Of a stretch of DNA of 64,000 nucleotides, positions 52,774 to 60,622 are shown in pieces. The notes below the pieces were generated by a model. It was not told where the DNA came from. It did no database searches and saw only the letters and a list, made by a program, of their open reading frames with translations. The translations under genes and the position numbers were made by a program. The DNA lies in IMG/VR virus record IMGVR_UViG_3300021963_000071, positions 28,175 to 92,174 of that record, one strand, 5' to 3'. The DNA is from a virus. Numbering within the stretch: the first letter of the stretch is position 1; the number at the start of each line of letters is the position of its first letter.

Positions 52774-53655
52774 TTAATAATTTGATTTAGTAATAAAGTA
52801 TTGATCAGAATTTTCTGAATATCCATTTTGTTTTAAATGATTCTGAAAATCTTGTCTTAATGTCGGCATATAAACGTTTGTTGCCTTTGTTGCTAACTGT
52901 GGCTCCTTAATTGGATCTGCTACATACTCGTGCACACTTGGATTTGGAGTTCCCTGACTATACCACCCAAGATAACTGTATCTATGGCCAGCAACTACTG
53001 GCTTTACTTCATGTGCAGCCATGTAATTTGAAGGAAACATAAGTATGTCTCCCTTTTTTGGATGGTACTCTATATCCAAATAATTAAAATAATGACTACC
53101 ACCAACATAATTATTGTCTTTTAATTCAGATTCTAGGGCAACGGAATCATTAAAGTACACTAAACTTGTAACGACATTCCTAGTTGCTAGCTGATCTTGA
53201 GGCTCTAAAATACCATATATATAATCCGCGCTTATGTCCGAATGGGAACCAAGATATACATTTTTTTTATATTCTAGTATATGACCTTTAACTTTCCACC
53301 AAACGCACTTGTATGCCAAAGGAAATATTTCAAAGTATTGAAGCAGACATTTGTCCTTACTCTCTTCTAAAAAGTTTAGAATAGAAATTAAGTCGATATC
53401 ATCTTTAGAATGAATTGCGCCAGCTCTTCTCGGCATTAGATTTATGCTTTCCTTATTGAAGAAATATCCACTTTTATTTACATATATTTCCTGATTTGTT
53501 TCCGGATCAATTCCGGGCTGGTACATTTCTGACCATTCTTCTTCAATTAGAGTTTTTGATCTTTGTATTAAATTTTCCCAGTCTAAATCTAGACATGCCT
53601 CAAAAAGAACTATACCACCACCTAAATTCTTAGGTTCTACTTTATTAAATAGCAT
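52774..53655 (-). CDS. 2-oxoglutarate/Fe(II) oxygenase, tandem paralogue 3
   Basis: This 293-residue protein has iron ligands H138, D140 (GSHSDISA) and H215 (AAHEVKPV), and R225. It shares VWWKVKGHILEY and VNKSGYFFNKES with its neighbours. The metal-site strand has GGSHYF in place of GGEIxF, a divergence in the sheet next to the active site. It overlaps the preceding gene by 11 bases. Same family and context as the other tandem copies. Confidence 0.87.
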   Translation of the reverse strand: MLFNKVEPKNLGGGIVLFEACLDLDWENLIQRSKTLIEEEWSEMYQPGIDPETNQEIYVNKSGYFFNKESINLMPRRAGAIHSKDDIDLISILNFLEESKDKCLLQYFEIFPLAYKCVWWKVKGHILEYKKNVYLGSHSDISADYIYGILEPQDQLATRNVVTSLVYFNDSVALESELKDNNYVGGSHYFNYLDIEYHPKKGDILMFPSNYMAAHEVKPVVAGHRYSYLGWYSQGTPNPSVHEYVADPIKEPQLATKATNVYMPTLRQDFQNHLKQNGYSENSDQYFITKSNY

Positions 53656-54580
53656 TTTTGCCTATTTCCTTACTTGTATTATGGCTTGTCATTTTCCTAT
53701 TGACTGCTTCTGTTAAATATCTATTTTCTTCTGAGTATATATCAATATTTCTATTTTTTAGATGTTTTATATAATCATCCATTATACTAGGCATCCATAC
53801 CTGTCCGCTATCTATTATATTAGAAGGATCTCTAACATTAACTCCTCTGGAAATATCATTTGATCCCTGAGCAAAATAGCCAACATATGCATATCTTTCT
53901 CCATGTCTACATTCCAAGACCCTATGAGTTGCTAGATAGTTTGACGGAAACATTATTATATCTCCAGATTTAGGGCTATATTTATAATTCGCATATGGAA
54001 AGTATATTTCTCCACCAACATAGTCATATTCTTTCTTTATATCTTGAACTGACTCAACAGAATCGTTAAAATAAATTAATCCACCTAATACATTTCTTAT
54101 TGCTAACTGTTGGTCTGGCTCCGCACCTGGTTGATAATTGACGTCATTGTCGCAATGAATTCCAAATTTAGCACCGGGTCCGTAAGCTACTATGTGCCCT
54201 TGTGTTCTCCACCATAGACAGGGAATCATCATTGGAAAAAACTCTACATATCTTAACATGCAGGCATAGAGTGCGTCTTCGCACATTTTAAAAAAATCAT
54301 AATATTTTTCTTTATAAGAATCTATTTCTAGAAAGTCCATTATATGATTACATGATATCGCAACATCTTCCATTGAATATCTGTGACCACTTCTATTTAT
54401 TGCGTATAGTGGATTTTCATTTTCATCTTTTATATACACAAAATCTTCCTGAAGGGCTTTAAGCCTTAAGGATTGTGCGAAATTTAAAATATTTTGATAT
54501 TTTTCCATGGGAATAACTTTTTTAAAAAGCACTATGCCCATATCGTGCATTTCGATATTTTCCTCTTTTATGGCAAACAT
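53645..54580 (-). CDS. 2-oxoglutarate/Fe(II) oxygenase, tandem paralogue 2
   Basis: This 311-residue protein has iron ligands H141, D143 (GIHCDNDV) and H219 (ATHRVLEC), and R229 (GERYAYVG). Shared motifs: LWWRTQGHIVAY and INRSGHRYSMEDV, then LIYFNDSV, YVGGEIYF and SPKSGDIIMFPSNY. It begins directly at the stop of the first tandem copy. All catalytic positions are present. Confidence 0.88.
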   Translation of the reverse strand: MFAIKEENIEMHDMGIVLFKKVIPMEKYQNILNFAQSLRLKALQEDFVYIKDENENPLYAINRSGHRYSMEDVAISCNHIMDFLEIDSYKEKYYDFFKMCEDALYACMLRYVEFFPMMIPCLWWRTQGHIVAYGPGAKFGIHCDNDVNYQPGAEPDQQLAIRNVLGGLIYFNDSVESVQDIKKEYDYVGGEIYFPYANYKYSPKSGDIIMFPSNYLATHRVLECRHGERYAYVGYFAQGSNDISRGVNVRDPSNIIDSGQVWMPSIMDDYIKHLKNRNIDIYSEENRYLTEAVNRKMTSHNTSKEIGKNAI

Positions 54581-55708
54581 CTATAAAACCACTGCCTCAG
54601 TTCCGCATGGTCCATCTTGAACACTGTCTTGATTTGAATTGTCTAATTGAGTTTCTTTTTCTTGATCAAACACTACTGTATCGTGACTTTGTCCGTATTG
54701 TGCGACTTCTCTTCCTTGATATACTGGATTCCAACCAGCCTCTAAGCCAAATTCTCCAGCTCTTGTTTCCCACCTAGAATATGAAGTTCTACAGTATTTT
54801 TCATAGTCATCATAAATATTATTTAGCCAAACAGGAGGGCACCATTCAAAACTTTGATCAGGCTCTGTTATAACAATGTTTGAAGATAGATCCGAAGCAC
54901 CCTGCCCAAAGAATGTTAAGTAAGAATACCTAACGCCTTTACCCATTCTCTCTACATCATGCGCGGCTACATAATTTGTTGGGAAAAAAATTATGTCTCC
55001 TTTTTGTGGTTTATATGAAATATTTAAATGAACAAACCTAAGATGTCCACCAGTAAAATTTTTACCATTTAACTGATCTTCTGAATCAACGCAATCATTG
55101 AGATAGATCAAGGCACCGCATGTCTGCCTAGATGCAACCATTCCCTTTGGCATATACCTTATGCCTTTGGTTACCTTATAATTTGTATCATTATCTGCGT
55201 GACACCCTAATATTCCACCGTCACCATACCTAAGAATATGACCTCTTGTTTTCCACCATATAGAGCCAATCATTAATGGGTAGTAATCTATATATTTAAT
55301 TAAACTTTTATATATCTGTTCTTCTAGATATACAAAAAAATTTTTTATATCTTCTTCAGTATAAGGGTTAACGGGATCAAGAATCCTAACTGGAGCTGCA
55401 GGTACGTCTTCCATTCTATATCGGAAACCATCCTCATTTATTCCATAAGTAACTCCATCTATTTCTTTATAAGACCACCTTGTCTCATGAGCTTTTTGAG
55501 CTCTTTGATCAATGTGATTTAATATTAGATCTTGATCTATATCAAAAGCTTTTTTAATAACTATAATTCCAGGAGCTAATTCTTCTGTTTCTAGTTCTGC
55601 AATTTCTTTTATAGTATCTTCATTAAAATTTGGAGATACTGGATAGGCAATAGTGCTCATTTTTGTTTGATCTTTTTCAAGAAAAGAACTTACTTCCTCT
55701 TGCATCAT
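54581..55708 (-). CDS. 2-oxoglutarate/Fe(II) oxygenase, tandem paralogue 1
   Basis: This 375-residue protein is the longest of the four. Iron ligands are H170, D172 (GCHADNDT) and H250 (AAHDVERM), with R260 for 2-oxoglutarate. It carries the family motifs IWWKTRGHILRY, INEDGFRYRMEDV, LIYLNDCV and YKPQKGDIIFFPTNY. About 40 extra residues at the N-terminus and 60 at the C-terminus distinguish it from the others. The start overlaps the end of the glutathione-peroxidase-like gene (ATGA-type overlap). Confidence 0.88.
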   Translation of the reverse strand: MMQEEVSSFLEKDQTKMSTIAYPVSPNFNEDTIKEIAELETEELAPGIIVIKKAFDIDQDLILNHIDQRAQKAHETRWSYKEIDGVTYGINEDGFRYRMEDVPAAPVRILDPVNPYTEEDIKNFFVYLEEQIYKSLIKYIDYYPLMIGSIWWKTRGHILRYGDGGILGCHADNDTNYKVTKGIRYMPKGMVASRQTCGALIYLNDCVDSEDQLNGKNFTGGHLRFVHLNISYKPQKGDIIFFPTNYVAAHDVERMGKGVRYSYLTFFGQGASDLSSNIVITEPDQSFEWCPPVWLNNIYDDYEKYCRTSYSRWETRAGEFGLEAGWNPVYQGREVAQYGQSHDTVVFDQEKETQLDNSNQDSVQDGPCGTEAVVL

Positions 55709-56319
55709 CCCAATACCTCATCTATAGCTTCTCTAATTGTCCATCCTGCGCCCTGTATTCTTGGAACAGTATCTAGTGGCATGTCTTGCCAGTTAAACCT
55801 AGATATCATAATTCCATCTCTGCTAACTAAAAACTTTTCATAGTTATGAGAAATTCTTGCCATTGCTTGACCTGCTAAGTTTTGTCCTTTTTGAGCCTCT
55901 TCACTACCGTCTGCTGCAAAGTCTGAATATGCTCTTTTTTCATAACCTTTAAGAAATGCAAAAGCTTCGTGTTCATTTTTTCCATTTACTTCAACTTTTT
56001 CAAAAATAGGAAAAGTAACAAATGGGTAATTGTTTTCAATGAAATCTGCTATTTCTTTATTGGTACCAGGATCCATTGATCCAAACTGATTACAGGGGAA
56101 CGCTAATACAGAAAAACCTCTATCACTAAATTCTTCGTGCACTGCTTGTAATTGCCCCAGTTGCCTACATGTTCTTGCATAAGACCATAATTTTGAGCAC
56201 TGGGGCTCATAGCCATATTTACTAGCTATATTTACTACTAAAGTTATCTTACCTTTAAACTCAGAAAGATAGTTTTCTTTCCCGTGTATTGAAGAAGCTG
56301 AGAAATTGTAAAAAGACAT
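55705..56319 (-). CDS. Glutathione-peroxidase-fold protein lacking the peroxidatic Cys
   Basis: This 204-residue protein clearly belongs to the glutathione peroxidase family: LVVNIASKYGYEPQ, DRGFSVLAFPCNQFGS, PGTNKEIADF, FEKVEVNGKNEH and EKFLVSRDGIMISRF. The usual catalytic Cys or Sec of the NVASKCG motif is Tyr35 (codon TAT), and the usual Trp of the WNF motif is His158. The Gln (Q78) and Asn (N159) of the tetrad remain. An insertion of about 13 residues follows residue 41 and includes C41 and C51. It is either inactive as a peroxidase or uses one of these other Cys. It sits in the oxygenase operon with overlapping ends. Confidence 0.82.
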   Translation of the reverse strand: MSFYNFSASSIHGKENYLSEFKGKITLVVNIASKYGYEPQCSKLWSYARTCRQLGQLQAVHEEFSDRGFSVLAFPCNQFGSMDPGTNKEIADFIENNYPFVTFPIFEKVEVNGKNEHEAFAFLKGYEKRAYSDFAADGSEEAQKGQNLAGQAMARISHNYEKFLVSRDGIMISRFNWQDMPLDTVPRIQGAGWTIREAIDEVLG

Positions 56320-56636
56320 TATTTAACTCCAATAAATGAAGTGACTAGATACTGGTCCATCTCTAGTATTCCAGCTATTTCATTATTTTCTATTAGATCT
56401 ACAGTTATTGATATGGTTGTTTTAATAGGAAATTCTGTTCGTACAAAACAATGAAAAGTATTATCCACAAAACTAGCATCATATATTTCTGAAGAGCCTT
56501 TTTCGTGAGACACTGATCCAGAAAAATAAGAATTTGTTTCTTCTATGTTTAATATATATTCTTCTTTACCAAATGGCGTGTTTACGAATAGTGTCCATTT
56601 TCCTAATATATTTAATGGATTAATCATTTGAGTCAT
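56319..56636 (-). CDS. Small beta-barrel protein of unknown function
   Basis: This 105-residue protein (ILGKWTLFVNTPFGKEEYIL) alternates strands with the pattern expected of a compact lipocalin-like barrel: GKWxLxxxTPxG, then SGSVSHEKGSSEIYDASFVD and EIAGILEMDQYLVTSFIGV. The length and a G-x-W near the start resemble small calycin-type proteins seen in bacteria, but I cannot name a family. The start overlaps nothing; the stop overlaps the start of the next gene by one base. Confidence 0.55.
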   Translation of the reverse strand: MTQMINPLNILGKWTLFVNTPFGKEEYILNIEETNSYFSGSVSHEKGSSEIYDASFVDNTFHCFVRTEFPIKTTISITVDLIENNEIAGILEMDQYLVTSFIGVK

Positions 56637-56664
56637 CTAATAATTATATCATACAATATTTTTT

Positions 56665-57336
56665 TTATTCGTAATAAAAACTTCCATTAGATAATGCTAG
56701 AGGTGGATTATCTTTATGCCAAAGATTAACAACAAGCACTTGTCTTATTCCAGACTTTGATCCAACTGTATTATGTAAAACATGGCCAGCGTCAAAAAAA
56801 ACAGCTCTATTTCCTTTGTAGGCTATTTTTTCTCTATCTTTTTTTAAAGATATATATTTTTTAATATATTTTTTTTCTAATATATTTTTTTTGCCATCTT
56901 CTAATGCTTTTTTGTGTATTTCTAAAAATCCACCATCTTCATTTTCTTGACCATAAAAAACACAGCCATATATTGGTCCACTAAAAATTTTTGACTCTGC
57001 GTAAAGGAATGTATCTTCATCCACATGAATGTCCAAGTATTGTCCTGGAAGATAAGTTCTTGTCCAATACTCAAATCCTAGAATATCATCTAGATTCCAA
57101 ATCATTAAATCTTGCCATAAAGATTGAATAACTTTTTTCTTTAAAGTGTTAGCTGGACTTCTCCACCAACCATCCCAAAACATATATGGGGCAAAGCAAT
57201 CACTTTTCTCATTGTGGTATGAATTTAGATGTTCTGCTATTTTTTCTCCATGATTCATTAGTTCAGGAAAAAAAGATGAATCATTTAATACTTGATTATA
57301 CAAGTTCTCGCTTAATGAATTATCTTTTATTAACAA
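56665..57336 (-). CDS. Divergent 2-oxoglutarate/Fe(II) oxygenase
   Basis: This protein of about 223 residues has HxD at H104/D106 (YLDIHVDEDTF), distal His at H185 or H188 (FDAGHVLHNT) and R198 (SGIRQVLVV). Core strands: YGCVFYGQENEDGGFLEI and KGNRAVFFDAG. It is less like the prolyl-4-hydroxylase group than its neighbours. The start is uncertain: the nominal start is TTG (57336) and the frame is open a little further upstream without an ATG. The catalytic residues are clear. Confidence 0.72.
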   Translation of the reverse strand: MLIKDNSLSENLYNQVLNDSSFFPELMNHGEKIAEHLNSYHNEKSDCFAPYMFWDGWWRSPANTLKKKVIQSLWQDLMIWNLDDILGFEYWTRTYLPGQYLDIHVDEDTFLYAESKIFSGPIYGCVFYGQENEDGGFLEIHKKALEDGKKNILEKKYIKKYISLKKDREKIAYKGNRAVFFDAGHVLHNTVGSKSGIRQVLVVNLWHKDNPPLALSNGSFYYE

Positions 57337-57372
57337 TTTATTTACTAAATTCTTTCTACTAATTATATATTA

Positions 57373-58584
57373 TCAATAATCTTCTTTATTTTCTTCAGAA
57401 AAATTTATTGGTTTTGTAGTCGAAAAAAGATATTGCTTTACCAATTCTCTTTCTTCTTTTTCAAGAAAACTAAAATATTTTATTATTACATCATCTACAC
57501 TGTTATTTTTATGTTTAACTTCTTCATAAGCTAAAGATTCATAAATAATTTTTAATACATCAGTGCATGAAGTTGTATCTGGATCTAGAAGATTTTCTAA
57601 TAGAAAATCACTTACAATAGTTTCAAAATACTCACTTTCTTTATTTAACATAGAAGAGGGAATTTCTATTTCTAGTGGATAATTATTATTTAATGAATAA
57701 AGGGTTTTATACCTTATCTTCGACATAAACCACTGCTTGAATTTTGGTGGAATTTCTGAAGGTTCACTTATTGATTGTCTTGGATTCTCATCTCCACTAA
57801 AATAGTATTCAAGCACTGTGCTTGGCTGGTAGTTGACTATTTCTTCAAGCGCATCTTCTGGGATATTCCAATCATCAAAAGCTGCCTTACACTTTAAGGC
57901 TATTGTGTCATTAGAATTCCATGGTTCATTAGCAAGCACTGCCCATTGATATGCCATCTTTAATATGTGCGGAAAAGTTTGAGACATAAAAACTCTTCCG
58001 GGCCAATCTTTATATGCCCTATCGTTCATATTACCATGAGTTAACTTAGCTATATATAAGTTAGACATAGACGGAAGAACTAATTGCCATCCTATAACTG
58101 TATCATTGCCTAAGTAAGTTCTATCTAAAATATCAGAAGCATTTTCTTTATTTGCATCTAAAAAAGGCATTGAAATATAATGATCATCTATTACATCGCA
58201 TCTTCTTTTAGGATCTATTGCAGAACCAAGCCACTCACCATGCTCTTCCTTGGAAATCAAACCAACTGAATTATGTAATATAAATGTGTGAATATTTTTA
58301 TTATATTCACCAGAAAGAATATCATCAAGAGTCTCAAATGTTTCTGTATTTATATCTTCACAGTTATTCTCTGAAATAATTTTAAGAGTAAACTCTGACT
58401 TAAAATTATACATTTTAGTAAATGCTATTAGTGTTTTAGAACCCAAATCATAACAATGATATTCTGTGAAATCTTTTAAACCACTTGGATGTACTGTATA
58501 TATTGCAAATTCCTCTTTAATGCCAGTCACAGCGTAGCATGCATATAAAGATGGAGCGTATTCTTCTATGTCTTTGTAATTCAT
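57373..58584 (-). CDS. Hypothetical protein, 403 aa
   Basis: I do not recognise a family. The protein starts at ATG 58584 (MNYKDIEEYAPSLYACYAVT). It is globular, with aromatic- and acid-rich segments (EHGEWLGSAIDPKRRCDVID; WPGRVFMSQTFPHILKMAYQ) and an acidic C-terminus (FSEENKEDY). There is no signal peptide or membrane segment. It lies inside the oxygenase/glycosylation block on the same strand, so a role in that pathway is possible. Confidence 0.55.
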   Translation of the reverse strand: MNYKDIEEYAPSLYACYAVTGIKEEFAIYTVHPSGLKDFTEYHCYDLGSKTLIAFTKMYNFKSEFTLKIISENNCEDINTETFETLDDILSGEYNKNIHTFILHNSVGLISKEEHGEWLGSAIDPKRRCDVIDDHYISMPFLDANKENASDILDRTYLGNDTVIGWQLVLPSMSNLYIAKLTHGNMNDRAYKDWPGRVFMSQTFPHILKMAYQWAVLANEPWNSNDTIALKCKAAFDDWNIPEDALEEIVNYQPSTVLEYYFSGDENPRQSISEPSEIPPKFKQWFMSKIRYKTLYSLNNNYPLEIEIPSSMLNKESEYFETIVSDFLLENLLDPDTTSCTDVLKIIYESLAYEEVKHKNNSVDDVIIKYFSFLEKEERELVKQYLFSTTKPINFSEENKEDY

Positions 58585-58591
58585 TTAAATG

Positions 58592-58840
58592 TCAATCCTT
58601 TTGTAGGTTTTCTAAATTAGATAGTTCTATAATTTTTTGTTCTACTTTTTTTAACTTTAATATTAATTCTTTAATATAGAACTGTGCCATTTTATCTTCT
58701 TCTGGAATAAAATTATCTAAATCAAATTCTTCTGCATCTAGTCCGATTGCTGATAAACGATGTATTAAATCTTTTTCAAAAGATTTTTTAATCTGTTTAT
58801 AAAGAACAATTTTTTCCTCTAAAGAAAGACTAAATTCCAT
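58592..58840 (-). CDS. Small helical protein, paralogue of its neighbour
   Basis: This 82-residue protein (MEFSLSLEEKIVLYKQIKKS) has two charged helices around a short acidic linker (DAEEFDLDNFIPEED). It overlaps the previous gene by 11 bases. It shares the arrangement of helix, (D)xxFxxxNF linker, long helix with the 94-residue protein upstream, which suggests duplication. Possibly a coiled-coil adaptor. Function unknown. Confidence 0.5.
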   Translation of the reverse strand: MEFSLSLEEKIVLYKQIKKSFEKDLIHRLSAIGLDAEEFDLDNFIPEEDKMAQFYIKELILKLKKVEQKIIELSNLENLQKD

Positions 58841-59114
58841 TATTTTCTCTTTCTAAGAGAATTATTTTATTTTGTAGATCTATATAAAAATTTAATAATT
58901 CATCTAATTGTTTATAAGAATTGTATAAAAATAAATCTTTTTCTTTATCTTCTTCTTTTATAGAATAGAAAAAACTTTTAAAATTTTCAGGTTCAAAACT
59001 ATCTGGATCAAAATTAATATGTAATATTTTTATAAAAATATCTTCTTCTAGTGTAGACAATTTTATTTTTAAAATTTCTATTTTTTTATCTTTTGATACT
59101 GTTGAAAAAATCAT
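58830..59114 (-). CDS. Small helical protein, paralogue of its neighbour
   Basis: This 94-residue protein (MIFSTVSKDKKIEILKIKLS) has the same layout as the next gene: charged helix, FDPDSFEPENF linker, then a long helix ending in NKIILLERENNGI. The very AT-rich sequence and Lys/Ile/Glu bias match the surrounding accessory block. The ribosome site is AAGGA. No family recognised. Confidence 0.5.
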   Translation of the reverse strand: MIFSTVSKDKKIEILKIKLSTLEEDIFIKILHINFDPDSFEPENFKSFFYSIKEEDKEKDLFLYNSYKQLDELLNFYIDLQNKIILLERENNGI

Positions 59115-59156
59115 TAAAATTTTCCTTATAATTTTATTTTTTATTCATACAATAGA

Positions 59157-59858
59157 TTATAGTATAGGTTCTTGTAACCTTAATAAAGATTCTGTTCTTG
59201 GACCTATTTGGTTTCCCTTTTCGTCTAAACCGCTTCTAATTCCATTCATCCAAGTCCATGGTTGTTCATGCAATTTTTTCATTTTTGCATCACCATATTC
59301 TTGTCTTTTTTGCATTAAATCTTTTTTATCCCATAGATTTTCTACTGAAAATTCTATCTCTTGCAACAGATTATTTGGATATACATTAAAAAACATAAAC
59401 GGCATTCCTGCCTTAAAGATAACAGGTTCACCAATTTTTGTTATTTTCCAGTTCATATTAAACTCGTCTGGCCACCATGAACTTGGTATAGTTGCAGATA
59501 ATGGAACAGCTCCGTCAATAAAGTAATTAGGAGATCCAGTGACCCATGTATCGTACCCTTCTTCTGTGTTAATTGCCCAACCAGTTGCAAAAGATATTAT
59601 TCCTATAATAGAAGGAATGACAATAGGTCTTTCATTTAAGAATTCACCTTCTAATACTCTGGGCGGAGCATTTTCGCCGTCCCATTGAACTACTACATCC
59701 TGCTGAAGGACTAGTTCCCAACCATTTACATTTGCTGCTGACATCGGCAAGCATTTGTAGGCGTGCTTATTATAGGTTTCATCCATCCAATTTCTTTTGA
59801 GTCTAGATTGTTTTATTAATGGAGGATTTTGATGTGTTTTTGTTAAAGTTACTTTCAT
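59157..59858 (-). CDS. DUF6065-like protein
   Basis: This 233-residue protein has the motif CLPMSAANVNGWELVLQQ near residues 36-53 followed by a beta-rich body (PSIIGIISFATGWAI; GEPVIFKAGMPFMFFNVYP). The C-P-M-x-x-A-N-x-x-G-W pattern is one I associate with DUF6065, a family of unknown function found in marine bacteria and phages next to oxygenases. It starts at ATG 59858, one base after the 226-residue oxygenase. Family assignment is from memory and moderate. ACGGAG occurs in this gene at 59510-59515 but is read GAC GGA GCT with no frame change. Confidence 0.55.
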   Translation of the reverse strand: MKVTLTKTHQNPPLIKQSRLKRNWMDETYNKHAYKCLPMSAANVNGWELVLQQDVVVQWDGENAPPRVLEGEFLNERPIVIPSIIGIISFATGWAINTEEGYDTWVTGSPNYFIDGAVPLSATIPSSWWPDEFNMNWKITKIGEPVIFKAGMPFMFFNVYPNNLLQEIEFSVENLWDKKDLMQKRQEYGDAKMKKLHEQPWTWMNGIRSGLDEKGNQIGPRTESLLRLQEPIL

Positions 59859-59859
59859 T

Positions 59860-60540
59860 TTAATTATTGATTTTTAGTATCTTTACTTCTTTTTCTTTTT
59901 TGATGGCATTGACATTTTGTAAAAATTGAGAATTATTATCCTTATAATCAAACATTGTAACCGCTGAGTATTTAGTTCCACTTTCCACTGGTCGTGCACC
60001 GTGAGCATAGATGTATGTTGATGGAAAAAATATAATGTCACCTTTTTGTGGTTTGAAATTTATTTCCAAATAAGGAAACCACAGTTCACCGCCTTCATAA
60101 TCATCATTAAGATAAACTATAGACGAAAGAGTACAGATATATGAAAATCCGTGGTCTGTATGTACAGAAAAATGTTGCCCTGGATTATATTTCACAAAAT
60201 TAATAGCTTCCATAAATTCCATTTTAAAATTATATCTTGACTCATAATCTGCAAGACATTTCTTTAAAGCGGCGTCGACGTCTTCATATACATTTTTTAA
60301 TTCTGACATTTTCTCAGGTAATGACTGCAGATGTAGTGTGCTAATCTTTAAATCAAAACAATCTCTATAATCTGGCATAGACTCGTTATAGCCAACAGTT
60401 GCTTCATTCCACTTAAAGTATTCGTGATCGCTGTCTTTTAATATTTCTTCTAATCTTTGCGGAATATTTAAATCGTCAGATATAGCTTTTCTATATAGGA
60501 TAATACCAAATTTTGGATCTTCTACATTATAAATTTCCAT
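59860..60540 (-). CDS. 2-oxoglutarate/Fe(II) oxygenase, prolyl-4-hydroxylase type
   Basis: This 226-residue protein is a textbook member: H127, D129 (FSVHTDHG) and H180 (IYAHGARP) for iron, K190 (SGTKYSAV) for 2-oxoglutarate, with [15 protein letters not shown] and FKPQKGDIIFFPSTY between them. It is the first gene after a consensus promoter (60574-60602) and has an AAGGA ribosome site. Lys at the 2-oxoglutarate position matches known prolyl-4-hydroxylases. Best candidate in the block for true proline hydroxylation. Confidence 0.88.
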   Translation of the reverse strand: MEIYNVEDPKFGIILYRKAISDDLNIPQRLEEILKDSDHEYFKWNEATVGYNESMPDYRDCFDLKISTLHLQSLPEKMSELKNVYEDVDAALKKCLADYESRYNFKMEFMEAINFVKYNPGQHFSVHTDHGFSYICTLSSIVYLNDDYEGGELWFPYLEINFKPQKGDIIFFPSTYIYAHGARPVESGTKYSAVTMFDYKDNNSQFLQNVNAIKKEKEVKILKINN

Positions 60541-60573
60541 GTTTTTTCCTTGTGTCTTTTTTGGTCAAATAGG

Positions 60574-60602
60574 ATTTTACCATAATAAAAAATTTATGTC
60601 AA
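60574..60602 (-). promoter_or_regulatory. Consensus sigma70-type promoter for the oxygenase operon
   Basis: On the minus strand TTGACA (60597-60602) and TAAAAT (60574-60579) are separated by 17 bases, with an extended-TG base pair (TGG) before the -10. Start of transcription would be near 60567, about 27 bases before the oxygenase ATG. This is the best promoter in the window and would drive the long 60.5-49.9 kb accessory operon. Confidence 0.75.
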
Positions 60603-60622
60603 AATTAAATATTACGATGTTT

